Source: UTCHB3 sp964625575
Lineage (GTDB): Bacteria > Bacteroidota > Ignavibacteria > Ignavibacteriales > Ignavibacteriaceae
DNA length: 64,000 bases
Assembly (NCBI GenBank): GCA_964625575.1
Contig: CAZVBQ010000005.1
Location: forward strand, 62,001-126,000
Direction: 5' to 3'
Part shown: piece by piece, positions 41,235 to 50,700 of the stretch
Position numbering within the stretch: position 1 is the stretch's first letter
Layout of the letters: each line of letters begins with the position of its first letter
Translations under genes and position numbers: made by a program
Notes under the pieces: generated by a model
Databases searched by the model: none
Seen by the model: the letters and a program-made list of their open reading frames with translations, nothing else
What the model was told of the DNA's origin: nothing

Positions 41235-42161
41235 TTGAAAGCAAAAAATCAGGCTCCCATCAAGGGAATGAAAACCACCATACTCGGTATAATTGTATCG
41301 TTTTTTCTTGTGATAATTAAAGGTGGCGCGGGTATTATTGGGAACTCATACGCGCTTGTTGCCGATGCCATAGAGTCTCTTTCCGATATATTTACATCAA
41401 CCATTGTGCTTCTTGGCATCAAGTATGCTTCTCGCCCGAAGGATGCCACCCACCCGTATGGACACGGTAAAGCCGAACCCCTCGCCGGTTTATTCGTTGC
41501 AATGATGTTGATCGTGGCCGCGATAGTGATCATTGTGCAAAGTTTGAATGAAATAATCACACCGCATCACGCCCCCGAACCATTCACGCTCATTGTTCTG
41601 GTGGTGGTGGTTGGGGTAAAAGAGACCCTTTTCAGGAAGGTGATCAAGGTTGGAGAGGGAATCGAAAGCGTGGCAGTGAAGAACGACGCGTGGCACCACA
41701 GAAGTGACGCCATCACTTCCGCCGCGGCATTTATAGGTATCGCGATCGCTTTGATCGGTGGTGCCGGGTACGAAGAAGCTGATGATTACGCCGCGCTGTT
41801 TGCCTCGTTTATAATCATGTATAACGCGGTTTCACTTTTCATGCCCGCTTTAAAGGAAATACTGGATACTGCCCCGCCTGCCGAATTCGTCCAGAAAGTG
41901 AAAAACTGCGCCCGTCAGGTTGAAGGAGTGAAGGATATTGAGAAATGTTTCATCAGGAAGATGGGATTCGAGTATTACATCGACATGCACGTGATCGTGA
42001 ACGGAAATCTCTCAGTGTTCGAAGGGCACCTCATCGCTCATTCTGTGAAGGATAAACTTATCGAAGTGTTCCCCAACGTCTCTGATGTCCTCTGCCACAT
42101 CGAACCATGGGACCCCGAAGCCTATAAACTCAAATTAGAGGAGGGAAATCTCTTTCTATAG
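41235..42161 (+). CDS. Cation diffusion facilitator family transporter
   Basis: CDF metal/proton antiporter of 308 residues. Six membrane helices are followed by a cytoplasmic ferredoxin-like domain (about 215-300). The metal site residues sit in VADAIESLSDIF of helix 2 and AWHHRSDAITSAAAFIG of helix 5, giving the D-x-x-x-D / H-x-x-x-D pattern. This pattern is typical of Zn/Co/Cd or Mn/Fe exporters and does not fix the metal. Start TTG with AGGGA upstream, 10 bp after the S24 repressor gene, so the two may be co-transcribed. The gene is followed by an 8-bp repeat array. Confidence 0.92.
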   Translation: MKAKNQAPIKGMKTTILGIIVSFFLVIIKGGAGIIGNSYALVADAIESLSDIFTSTIVLLGIKYASRPKDATHPYGHGKAEPLAGLFVAMMLIVAAIVIIVQSLNEIITPHHAPEPFTLIVLVVVVGVKETLFRKVIKVGEGIESVAVKNDAWHHRSDAITSAAAFIGIAIALIGGAGYEEADDYAALFASFIIMYNAVSLFMPALKEILDTAPPAEFVQKVKNCARQVEGVKDIEKCFIRKMGFEYYIDMHVIVNGNLSVFEGHLIAHSVKDKLIEVFPNVSDVLCHIEPWDPEAYKLKLEEGNLFL

Positions 42162-42182
42162 TTCTCAATTCTCTCCAAAACA

Positions 42183-42290
42183 CTGAAGTACTGAAGCACC
42201 GAAGTATGGCAGCACCGCAGTACATCAGCACCGAGGTTCTGAAGTTCTGAAGTTCTGAGGTTCTCAAGTTCTCAGGTTCTCTCGTTCTCA
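42183..42290. repeat. Degenerate 8-bp tandem array (CTGAAGTA/CTCAAGTT)
   Basis: About thirteen units step by exactly 8 bp: CTGAAGTA, CTGAAGCA, CCGAAGTA, then CTGAAGTT, CTCAGGTT. The last unit (GTTCTCA) contains the stop codon of the leftward TRAP permease gene. Its reverse complement resembles the array at 18776. Confidence 0.88.
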
Positions 42291-43598
42291 CATCCACCTC
42301 ACCATCCCCGGAATGAGGAACACCGCCAACAGCGCGAGAAGCTGTATCAAAATGTACGGTATCACTCCGCGGTAAATGTCAGTGGTTTTAACCTCAGGCG
42401 GAGCAACACCTTTCAGATAGAAAAGACTGAACCCGAAAGGGGGAGTGAGGAACGAGGTCTGCAGGTTCATCGCGACAAGAATGGCGATCCAAAGCATGTC
42501 CATGCCGAAGTGGCGGAAGATCGGATCAACAATCGGCACCACAATGAAAATTATCTCGATGAAATCGATCAGAAATCCGAGCAGGAAGATTATCAGCATC
42601 ACTATGAAGAGGAAGATGCCCGGTGATATCTCGGAAGCCATGATCATTTCAGTAAGCACCACATCACCTTCAAGTTCACGGAAAACGAGGCTGAACGCGG
42701 TAGCGCCGATGAGAATCATCAACGCCATAGTGGTGATGGTCACAGTTTTGGCGGAGACTTCTTTTACGGTTTTGAAGTCGAGTTTTTTCCGGAGAGCGGC
42801 AAGTCCCGTGGCGCCAATAGCGCCAACACCTGCTGCCTCGGTCGGGGAAGCGACACCAAAAAAGATTGAGCCGAGAACCAGAAAAACAAGGGTGCCGGGG
42901 AGAAAGAACGCCGAGACGAGTTTCCTGAACCGGTCTTTTCTGAAGGCTGCCAGTTCTTCATCAGGCATTGGCGGAAATGCCGATGGTTTCAAAAAGTTGA
43001 GGGCAACTATCCAGATGAAATAGAAGCTGACGAGTGTGAATCCGGGCGCCACGGCGGCGACAAACAGATCACCGATCGGGATGTTCATTACGCTCCCAAG
43101 AAGCACAAGGATGATGCTTGGCGGAATTATCTGTCCGAGCGTCCCCGAAGCGGCAATAATTCCCGCGGAGTCATCTTTAGAACAACCCCGTTTGATCATT
43201 ACGGGGAGGGAGATCACTCCCATTGTCACGACAGTCGCGCCTACAATTCCGGTTGAGGCACCGAGGAATGTACCTACCAGCAGAACTCCAATCGCGAGAC
43301 CTCCCCGCATTTTGCCGAAGGCGAGGGCCATCGTCTCCAAAAGCTCTTCCGCTATTCCGGACCGTTCGAACATCACCCCCATGAAGACGAACATCGGCAC
43401 GGCGAGGAGCACGAAGTTCGACATCACGCCCCATATCCTTAACGGGAGAAGGGAGAGGAACTCAGGCCCCAGCATAAGGGTGCCGAAGAGAACAGACACG
43501 CCACCCAGCGTGAACGCCACGGGAAAACCCATCAGAAGGGAAATTATTACGACAGCGAAGAAGATAAAAGGCATCAATTCCACTAAAATATCAGGCAT
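42288..43598 (-). CDS. dctM: TRAP transporter large permease (DctM)
   Basis: A 436-residue, about 12-helix permease of a tripartite ATP-independent periplasmic transporter. Family stretches: GFPVAFTLGGVSVLFG near residue 24, GTFLGASTGIVGATVVTMGV (about 108-127), GTLGQIIPPSIILVLLG (about 152-168) and QTSFLTPPFGFSLFYLKG near the C-terminus. It takes up carboxylates or similar solutes with sodium, together with DctQ and a periplasmic DctP. It overlaps dctQ by 8 bp. No dctP gene is in the operon or window. Confidence 0.94.
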   Translation of the reverse strand: MPDILVELMPFIFFAVVIISLLMGFPVAFTLGGVSVLFGTLMLGPEFLSLLPLRIWGVMSNFVLLAVPMFVFMGVMFERSGIAEELLETMALAFGKMRGGLAIGVLLVGTFLGASTGIVGATVVTMGVISLPVMIKRGCSKDDSAGIIAASGTLGQIIPPSIILVLLGSVMNIPIGDLFVAAVAPGFTLVSFYFIWIVALNFLKPSAFPPMPDEELAAFRKDRFRKLVSAFFLPGTLVFLVLGSIFFGVASPTEAAGVGAIGATGLAALRKKLDFKTVKEVSAKTVTITTMALMILIGATAFSLVFRELEGDVVLTEMIMASEISPGIFLFIVMLIIFLLGFLIDFIEIIFIVVPIVDPIFRHFGMDMLWIAILVAMNLQTSFLTPPFGFSLFYLKGVAPPEVKTTDIYRGVIPYILIQLLALLAVFLIPGMVRWM

Positions 43599-44109
43599 CC
43601 TGTTTACCTTTCTCTTCTTTGTATCTTCTTACCGCTTCGATCAGGAAGACAGCACCCTGCATTGAGAGGAGAATAAAACCGACAGGGATCATTGTTTTCA
43701 GGAGATATCGCGCGGGGAGTCCTCCCGGGTCGGGGGAGCCTTCATGGATCAGGTATGACGACCATATAAAATCGAGCGAGTACCAGATCACGAATCCAGC
43801 GAAGGAGAAAAGAAGCACGATGGTGCCGGTTATGTCAACCAATGCCTGTTTTTTCGGGCTGAACCGGTTGTAGAGCACGTCTATCTTAACGTGCTCACCC
43901 ATTTTGAAAGTGTAGCCCGCTGCCAGCAGAAAAATGATCGAAAAGAGGTGCCACTCGAGCTCTTGCAGGGCGACACTTCCGGTGTTAAAAACGTATCTTC
44001 CCACCACGTCGCCAACCACGAGCAATACAAGTATGGCAGTTAGAAATGCCGCTATGGCACCGGCACCTTCCTGAACACGACTGTTCAACCTGATGAATTT
44101 CTCCATCAT
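43591..44109 (-). CDS. dctQ: TRAP transporter small permease (DctQ)
   Basis: A 172-residue, four-helix membrane protein pairing with DctM. Helices start with AIAAFLTAILVLLVVGDVVGRY and FSIIFLLAAGYTFKMGEHVK, the latter containing the G-x-H-V-K-x-D-V motif of DctQ. It lies 1 bp after the transglutaminase-like gene and overlaps dctM, within a tightly packed leftward operon. Two adjacent ATG codons (44109, 44106) can start it. Confidence 0.9.
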   Translation of the reverse strand: MMEKFIRLNSRVQEGAGAIAAFLTAILVLLVVGDVVGRYVFNTGSVALQELEWHLFSIIFLLAAGYTFKMGEHVKIDVLYNRFSPKKQALVDITGTIVLLFSFAGFVIWYSLDFIWSSYLIHEGSPDPGGLPARYLLKTMIPVGFILLSMQGAVFLIEAVRRYKEEKGKQDA

Positions 44110-44110
44110 T

Positions 44111-45355
44111 TCACTCCCACGAGCAGATGTAGTTCAGGGTGTAACCCTGCTTAATGAAAGGTCTTACCGGGAGACCGGTTATCTTCACCTTCCCCGCGAA
44201 GTTTCCGTTGGCATTCTTCTGAAGCATTACCATTGCATCGGGTGTTTCCACTCCTGCCTCCTCACCCGGGGCATAAAATTCAAAATCAACCGTGGAATCC
44301 GCCGCCAGCGTGAATGGCCAGGCGCCCGGTTTTATCAGTTTACAGCCGTTCTCGATGAATTTCTTGAAGAGCACCGGGAATTTGCCGTCTTTGCCTGCCG
44401 ATGCAATGAAACCGAATTCTGCCACACCGATGTAGGGCCCTTTTTGATCTTTGTGTTTCGCGAACATTGTCAGATGGAAAGTACCCGGGGCAGGGAAGAG
44501 AATATCAACAACACCTTCTGAGCCCGACCTTTGGGTAAGTGTCCGGTTTTCAAACCTGTTTTCCTGCATATCGTAAAGATTTGCCATGAACACTATGTCA
44601 TCCGGTACTTTTATCTCAAGTCTGAACTTGTCAGTAGCGTTGTAAATTCTCGCCGGGGGAGTGATTAGGTCGAGCCCGAGGGCAAAGAACCGGTCGGTCA
44701 GGTAAGGCATTTCGGAGAATTCGCTGAAATTCTTCGGTTTGTTCACGAGCTGCCACTGCGGGTCTTCGGGGAAGTGGGTGTAAAGGAACTTCGCCGGATC
44801 GAGCGCGTAGTAGCCGAGGGAATAATTGGGGGTGAAGTACATTCCATCGATGAAGCCCGAGTTCCAGGTTACATCAATAAGTTTCCACTCGCCGGCGAGT
44901 TTAACAGCCGTCCAGGCGTGGTTTGATTCGTACTTCTCGTCATTTTTGAAGAGGTCGAAGCCGTAGCCCCGGGCGTAACCGCTGATCTTTTTATTCTCGA
45001 TCCCCGCGGTGTTCAACAACACTTCGAAAACATTGCAGTAGCCTTCGCAAACCGATCTGCCTGTCTTGATCACATCCCAGGTATCATAAACCACGGGCGA
45101 ATTACCGAGAAATCCGTTTACATCGTACTGGATATTTAAAGCCACCCAGTCGTGAAGCACGCGCGTCTTCTCTTCAGGTGTGGTGATTCCCGTTAAAAGC
45201 GCGTCAACAAGGGCGTTGATGTTCGATTTTGGGTCGGCTTTAACCGCGGCGACAACTCCCGCGGGAACGTTCACTGCGTTCGGATGTGGTGCCTGAGCCA
45301 ACAGTCCGTGAAGAGTGAAGAGCAACATTAATGACAATTTAACGGCGCGTGACAT
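44111..45355 (-). CDS. Secreted transglutaminase-like cysteine protease family protein
   Basis: A 414-residue exported protein. Signal peptide KLSLMLLFTLHGLLAQA is followed by a transglutaminase-like fold (about 60-190) with the triad Cys in GRSVCEGYCNVFEVLL, His in ESNHAWTAVKL and Asp in WKLIDVTWNSG. The shape matches kyphoscoliosis-type peptidases of bacteria. The C-terminal half (about 235-414) is beta-rich and unassigned. Gene order (nitronate-monooxygenase-like, this gene, dctQ, dctM; gaps of 5 and 1 bp and an 8-bp overlap) implies one transcript, yet a functional link between a periplasmic protease-like protein and a TRAP permease is not known to me. Confidence 0.82.
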   Translation of the reverse strand: MSRAVKLSLMLLFTLHGLLAQAPHPNAVNVPAGVVAAVKADPKSNINALVDALLTGITTPEEKTRVLHDWVALNIQYDVNGFLGNSPVVYDTWDVIKTGRSVCEGYCNVFEVLLNTAGIENKKISGYARGYGFDLFKNDEKYESNHAWTAVKLAGEWKLIDVTWNSGFIDGMYFTPNYSLGYYALDPAKFLYTHFPEDPQWQLVNKPKNFSEFSEMPYLTDRFFALGLDLITPPARIYNATDKFRLEIKVPDDIVFMANLYDMQENRFENRTLTQRSGSEGVVDILFPAPGTFHLTMFAKHKDQKGPYIGVAEFGFIASAGKDGKFPVLFKKFIENGCKLIKPGAWPFTLAADSTVDFEFYAPGEEAGVETPDAMVMLQKNANGNFAGKVKITGLPVRPFIKQGYTLNYICSWE

Positions 45356-45360
45356 GATAT

Positions 45361-46773
45361 TTAACTCAACAGATAGTTGATAGCATCTTCCGCTGTATAG
45401 CTGCCGGTGTTGTGGGTCATTAGCTTTCTGAGGAAGCTTAGATCGTCACCGAGGGTAATGATTGGTGGTTCAACCGGATCGCCAACACCTGCCGTGGCGA
45501 GCAGACCGTTGCAGAGGCAACCTCGACCAGCGACCTCGTCCGGATTCCCGCCTTTGTGTATAAATTTATCTTCGGGCTCCGCGGCGCAGCGGTAACCGAT
45601 CCTGCCCCCTTCTTTTTCGTAGGGGGTAACCAGAAGGCCTTTGTTGCAGATCCTCACTCTCCCCTCGTAAACCGTGCTTTCGGCGATGGTTCCATCAACT
45701 TCGGCAAGTTTGAACGGAAATCCTGTCGGTGAAATTCTCGAGTCGGTTCTGATATTAATTTCATTGTCGTACGCGGCTTTTCTTATCCGGGCGCGAAGTG
45801 CAGGTTCCATCCCCGACTCTTCCGCCAGCGCGAAGATAGAACCTGCCTGAATGCCGGCGGCACCCACCGATCTCGCGTAACGGAGTTTTTCGGGTGAGGC
45901 ATTGGAGCCTCCGATCCAGAAGGGAATTCCAAGTTTCGCCATTTCACCATAATCGACAATATCCTTCTCACCGTAAACAGGGGGATCGCCCGGTTTGGCG
46001 TTGGGATCGACTTTTCTCGGAGGCGCGTTGTGCCCTCCGGCTGTCGGTTCCTCGACAACAAATCCGTCGACACTTCCCTCCGGGGATTTCTTCAGGAAGA
46101 GATTTGCGAGAAGATTCGATGAAATTATCGGCAGGAATTTGGGTCTGGTGAGGTTCTTCTGTTTCTCTCCAAAGAACTGCTCAGGATCAAAACTTATGCG
46201 GCTGCTTCTGATCTCCGTCCCCGCGACGGGGACGGTGTAACCGCAGACGTTGCCTTCAACAATGTCGTTGATCAGCGCCGGAATTTGAAGAGGGATGCCC
46301 GCGCCCATGGTTACAACATCCACGCCGCCCATGATCGCCCCAAAGAGCGCGTGGACGTGCGGCAGCGCGATCTTCTCGAGATAATTAATACTTACGGGGT
46401 TGTCATGTCCCTCTTTCGCGAGGCGAACAACCGCGAAATTGGCGCAGATCACCAGCGCGATAAAAAGGTTTGAAGGGTTAAAACCGATGTGAGGTATCCC
46501 TTTGAATGGCGCGTCTTTGGGGATTCCGCCCTTCACGTAAAATTTGTGCATGATCTCTTTAACCATGTCCTGGAAGGGGAATCCTGCGAGTGCCCGCCGG
46601 AAGTGCTCGCCCGGGTCACCCATTTGCAGTCTTCTGACCATCAACCATTCGAGAGCGGTGCCCGAGACGGTTCCCAGATGACCAAGTTTTGAAACCGTTT
46701 TAGCGAGTTCGGGACTTGAAATGTTAACTCCCATTCCACCCTGGATTATCACGGGAAGTTTGCTTTGGCACAT
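45361..46773 (-). CDS. Nitronate monooxygenase / 2-nitropropane-dioxygenase-like flavoprotein
   Basis: A 470-residue FMN TIM-barrel enzyme. The start KLPVIIQGGMGVNISSPELA is the family signature; MGAGIPLQIPALINDIVEG (about 155) and the C-terminal flavin-phosphate site with VEEPTAGGHNAPP and IPFWIGGSNASPE, then AAGIQAGSIFALAEESG, follow. It is longer than classic nitronate monooxygenases (about 330-360). A C-terminal extension (about 370-440) carries four or five cysteines, including I-C-N-K-G, Y-R-C and R-G-C-L-C-N-G, that could bind a metal. Substrate is open. It is the first gene of a four-gene leftward operon. Confidence 0.82.
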   Translation of the reverse strand: MCQSKLPVIIQGGMGVNISSPELAKTVSKLGHLGTVSGTALEWLMVRRLQMGDPGEHFRRALAGFPFQDMVKEIMHKFYVKGGIPKDAPFKGIPHIGFNPSNLFIALVICANFAVVRLAKEGHDNPVSINYLEKIALPHVHALFGAIMGGVDVVTMGAGIPLQIPALINDIVEGNVCGYTVPVAGTEIRSSRISFDPEQFFGEKQKNLTRPKFLPIISSNLLANLFLKKSPEGSVDGFVVEEPTAGGHNAPPRKVDPNAKPGDPPVYGEKDIVDYGEMAKLGIPFWIGGSNASPEKLRYARSVGAAGIQAGSIFALAEESGMEPALRARIRKAAYDNEINIRTDSRISPTGFPFKLAEVDGTIAESTVYEGRVRICNKGLLVTPYEKEGGRIGYRCAAEPEDKFIHKGGNPDEVAGRGCLCNGLLATAGVGDPVEPPIITLGDDLSFLRKLMTHNTGSYTAEDAINYLLS

Positions 46774-47025
46774 ATATTATCAGATCATTTTGGCACCGTG
46801 CCTCAAAACAGGTTTACATCCGGAGGTGTCGCGGGGATCACCTTTATTCCGAAAATCCATACTGATGCCGGCGCAAGATTAAAGTAAAAACAGATTTAAA
46901 GTCACAAATTAAGATATATTGATTAAAAATCTGCAATAAACAATTTGCGCCGTAATTTTATTTAAATTTGCGGAAGCCAATCAGAAAATATTAATAACCC
47001 AGAACAATCGAAAAGAAAAACAGAA
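46774..47025. other. Divergent intergenic region, 252 bp
   Basis: This region holds the promoters of the leftward nitronate-monooxygenase operon and the rightward small membrane gene. The right half is AT-rich (AAATTAAGATATATTGATTAAAA-like). I see no terminator, RNA gene or supported reading frame. Confidence 0.5.
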
Positions 47026-47181
47026 ATGGAAATAATCTTCATCGTCGCCGCAATCGTGATCGGACTTCTTGTACTCAAGAGCGTCGCCGGCATGTTCAAA
47101 TTCGCCATCAAAATAGCAATCTACGCACTGATCGGCTTAGCCGTTTACAGGGGATTGGTTTATTTAGGGATTATGAGGTAG
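47026..47181 (+). CDS. Small membrane protein, 51 residues
   Basis: ATG at 47026 to TAG at 47181 encodes a 51-residue protein with two hydrophobic stretches: IIFIVAAIVIGLLVLKSVAG (residues 3-22) and FAIKIAIYALIGLAVYRGLV (about 26-45). Codon use resembles the neighbouring genes, and a frame this hydrophobic without interruption is unlikely to be chance in such GC-balanced sequence. No family is recognised. An 8-bp repeat array begins at the stop codon. Confidence 0.6.
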   Translation: MEIIFIVAAIVIGLLVLKSVAGMFKFAIKIAIYALIGLAVYRGLVYLGIMR

Positions 47182-47242
47182 ACCCTGAGACCCAAAGACC
47201 CTTAGACCCAAAGACCCTTAGACCCTTAGACCCTTAGACCCG
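47182..47242. repeat. 8-bp tandem array (GACCCTTA type), left flank of the S23-type gene
   Basis: Units GACCCTGA, GACCCAAA, GACCCTTA and GACCCGAA repeat about eight times with an exact 8-bp step. The reverse complement of the same unit forms the array on the other side of the following gene. Confidence 0.9.
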
Positions 47243-47272
47243 AAGTGTGAAATTATTTTGAAAGGATGGCAA

Positions 47273-47644
47273 ATGAAAATTGAACATTTTACTGATCTGA
47301 TAGTATGGCAGAAATCGAGATTGCTCTTCAAAGAGGTTCATGAGCTGATGAAGAATAGTAAAGAATACTATTTACGTGATCAGATTCTTAGGGCAACGCT
47401 TTCAATTTCCAACAACATTGCAGAAGGATTTGGAAGATATTCAAAGAAAGAATTCGTTCAATTCTTGAATATTTCCAAAGGCTCACTAAATGAAGTTGAA
47501 TCCATGCTCTTTATTATGTTGGACATGTCAATGATCGACAAAACAAAATTAGATCAGCTTTTAATGACAATTTCTGATATTCGAAATTTATCCAACTCGT
47601 TGATCCATACGATTCTCCGCAAAATGGAAGAACAAAGCAAATAA
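47273..47644 (+). CDS. Four-helix-bundle (S23/IVS-type) protein
   Basis: A 123-residue protein of the four-helix-bundle family first seen in 23S rRNA intervening sequences and related to the Avd accessory protein of diversity-generating retroelements. Diagnostic stretches: TDLIVWQKSRLLFKEVHELM, RDQILRATLSISNNIAEGFG and FVQFLNISKGSLNEVESML. ATG 47273, with AAAGGA eight bases upstream, is preferred to the TTG at 47258. No reverse transcriptase, variable repeat or rRNA is near. Family members are widespread and their role is unknown outside Avd. The gene is bracketed by inverted 8-bp repeat arrays. Confidence 0.9.
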   Translation: MKIEHFTDLIVWQKSRLLFKEVHELMKNSKEYYLRDQILRATLSISNNIAEGFGRYSKKEFVQFLNISKGSLNEVESMLFIMLDMSMIDKTKLDQLLMTISDIRNLSNSLIHTILRKMEEQSK

Positions 47645-47660
47645 TTTACTTCCAAGCCTT

Positions 47661-47770
47661 AGGTCTCAGGGTCTCAGGGTCTCAGGGTCTCAGGGTCTCA
47701 GGGTCTTCGGGTCTCAGGGTCTCCGGGACTTGAATTACCCGGGTCTTCGGGTCTTCGGGTCTCAGGGTCT
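47661..47770. repeat. 8-bp tandem array (GGTCTCAG type), right flank of the S23-type gene
   Basis: About thirteen GGTCTCAG/GGTCTTCG units with an 8-bp step, broken once near 47729. The unit is the reverse complement of the GACCCTGA-type units at 47182, so the two arrays form an inverted pair. Confidence 0.9.
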
Positions 47771-47774
47771 TTCC

Positions 47775-50700
47775 TCACTTCCAGTAAATCAACTCCACCG
47801 TCGCCGGCAGGGATTTAATAACCACCTCACCGTTCAGACCGGGCTCAACCCACTTGTCGTTAAGTTCGACGCGTTCCTTCCTGAACTTTGGCGGCACAAC
47901 ATATCTTATTCCACCTTCGGGGATCTTGACATCGCCGGTGATGGTGATGTTGGCTTCGGGACCTTTCTTCTTGATCTGGTAGTTCAGTTCACCGTAGTAG
48001 GTGGGGAGGTTGTTGAAGGTGAAACCTTCGTCGAATTCATACCAGGCATCGGGGAAGCCGGGGGCGATGAGGATCGAGTTATCTGATTCACGTTCGTGGA
48101 TGACCATCGCGCGGATGGCGTTGATGAAGTCGGAACCGCACCAGGTGTGTGGTATGTCGCCGAGGAAGCGGGCGAAACGATAGTCGCGCGTAACCACTTC
48201 CGCCCAGTGGTTCCAGCCCTGGGGACGTTGATCTTTCATGAAATATTGAATGAGCTCCCACGCGATATCAGTCTGACCGCTGAAATTGAAAGTTCCGATC
48301 GTGCGCATTTCGTAGGGGGTGTACTCGTTCCACTTCATTTTGCCCTGCACACGGTCGCGGACATACTGAATGTAGCGTTTGAAAGTGTTGTCGAGTTCCG
48401 GTTGCGGCAGGTTGTGGATCTCGCCGCAGGGATAGACCGCGATAGTGGTTGAAGTGGCGTCGAAGTCACCTTTTTCGGCGCAACCGGGAATGTAGTCGAT
48501 ACCCGTTCGTTTGATAGAGAGCCTGATCGAGTTGTAAAGATTTGTGTTAAAAGTATCGCGCGTGCCTGCCCACGAAGCCGCCACATCCTTATAGCCGAGA
48601 AGGTTCGCCATCGTTACGGCGTCTTTGAGTCCGAGCAGGGTGAAAAAATTATCCCAGTAACTGTGCATCGGTTTGTCGGAATAGCCTTCGTGCGAGATCG
48701 ACTCCGGCACCAGACCGTAGAGTGAGCGGATCGAATCATTTGGATTATCTCTGAAGTGGGGCGTACTGCGCTGAGCGATCATTTCCCTTATGAAATCGAC
48801 AGCCGAGCTGACTTTTGGGAAGAGATTCTTCACGAACTCCTTGTCGCCCGTGTAACGGTAATACTGGTAGATCAGGTAGATGAATTCGCCGTTGGCATCA
48901 TTCTCAGGTACGGGGTCTGGTCCGCGTTTATCGACCACGCAAGGGACCTTGCCGTTGGGGTAGAGATACCGGGAGTACCACTCGGCAAACTCCTTCACTT
49001 CCTGTTTAAGTCCCATTTTAAGAAGTGCCGCCGAGGTGAGGGCTCCGTCACGGATCCATGACCGCTCATATGAGCGTGATCCCGGCTGAATACCCACCAC
49101 ATCCCTGTTTATAAGGATGTATCCGACATTGCTTTTAACCGAGTTGAACACCGTTTGCAACTCTTTCGGCACGCTCCAGTTGATGTGTGAGAGCTTTTGC
49201 TTCCAGAATTCAATGGTTCTCGCGTATGCCTGCTGATAAAGATCGAACTTTGATGATTCCCTCAGAAGAGGCTCAGGCGCGACTGTCACGTATTGTGGTA
49301 TGGCGAACGTGAACCTTTTGCTCTCGCCCGGTTTCAGGTTCAGTTCGAAGGCATAGGCGCCTGAAGCGAGCCCTTTCGGGTCGCTTGTCTGTACCGCCCG
49401 CGGGAGGGTGTTTTCCGCCATGAAGCCGGAGATATCGCCTTCATCAAAGGAGAGGGCACCGAATTTCCCGGTCACTCCGAGTGGAACAACGGCTGTTTTG
49501 CCGTTAACTGTCGCGAAGCCCTCCTTATACTCGATCGAATTTATCCTTGCCGTACCGCCGTAGAAGTTGAGGTCTTGCCAGGGGGGATTCACCTGAAACG
49601 GCCTCAGAGCGAGGTAAAAATTCCCTTTGAGCGTCTCCTTGCCGGTGTTCGTGATGAGGTATTCAGAATAGAGCACTGAACTGCCCGGTTCACCATCAGC
49701 GAAGGCGGTTACGTTCATGGTAAAATCACCCGATATCCATTTAACCGAGGGAACCGGGATGTACTTCTCAGCGAGGGAGTGGTCGATCTTCACATCGTTC
49801 CAAGTGATGAACTTTCCGTTCAGATTGAGGAAAGGTTCAACCGAGAACTGCTGTTTATCGGTCTCGAGCATGCCGTCCTCATTCAGCAGGCCTTCCTTAA
49901 CGTCACCCGAGACGCCGGTCACGATGAAGTAGCTTTGCTGTTTCAAGGTGTACCTCGGAAACCAGCCCTTCGGGTGATCCGCCGCGATCGCGTAGTAGAG
50001 GTTGTTAAAATTATCCGCGAACGAGAGGTCTTTGAAGATTATCTCCTTCAGTTTGACCTCTTTGCCGGAGTCGTTAACCACTTTCAGTTTCATATACCTG
50101 TACTGCGATTCTGCGGCCACAATATATGTTCTTCCCCCCTTTCCTTTGTTCTCCGAAAGCATGATCCAATTTCTCTGATCGTTTGAAACTTCAATGGTGA
50201 ATGCTTTTGGAAAGTGCAACGCGTCCCAATCAAGCACCAGGCCGCCGAATTCTTCCTGAACCTGAAGGTCAATGATCAGATCAATCTCTTTCAGGCCTGC
50301 TTTGCTTGTGAAATATGTGTTCGGATCATTATCGAAGAGGGCGGTTGAGGCAGCCGGGTCATGCTCGCCGAAGATTGTCACCACTGGTTTCACGTCAGAG
50401 ACCACGGGAGGATCGAGCTTCTCGATCTTTAGTTCATCGATCCAAACCGAGCCTTTACCGCCGTTTATCGAGGCAACTATCAGTTCGAGCCTTCCCATTT
50501 TTTTTATTTCACCACCACCCTGCGGTCCCCACGCGAAAGCGAGGTTACGCTTGCGGACTGTGATCTTTGTCCATTCGGAAGGGAAGTCATACCCTTTCCG
50601 GTTCACCCACCAAACGTTGTCACCGGATGGATCGACCACCTTGAATTCAAAGTTATTGGCAGGGAGGTCTTTCGCTTTCACGTAAAATGTCATCTGATAA

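Noticed and set aside
47273..47644. S23-type protein as the Avd of a diversity-generating retroelement
   Set aside because: No reverse transcriptase and no template or variable repeat pair is present nearby.
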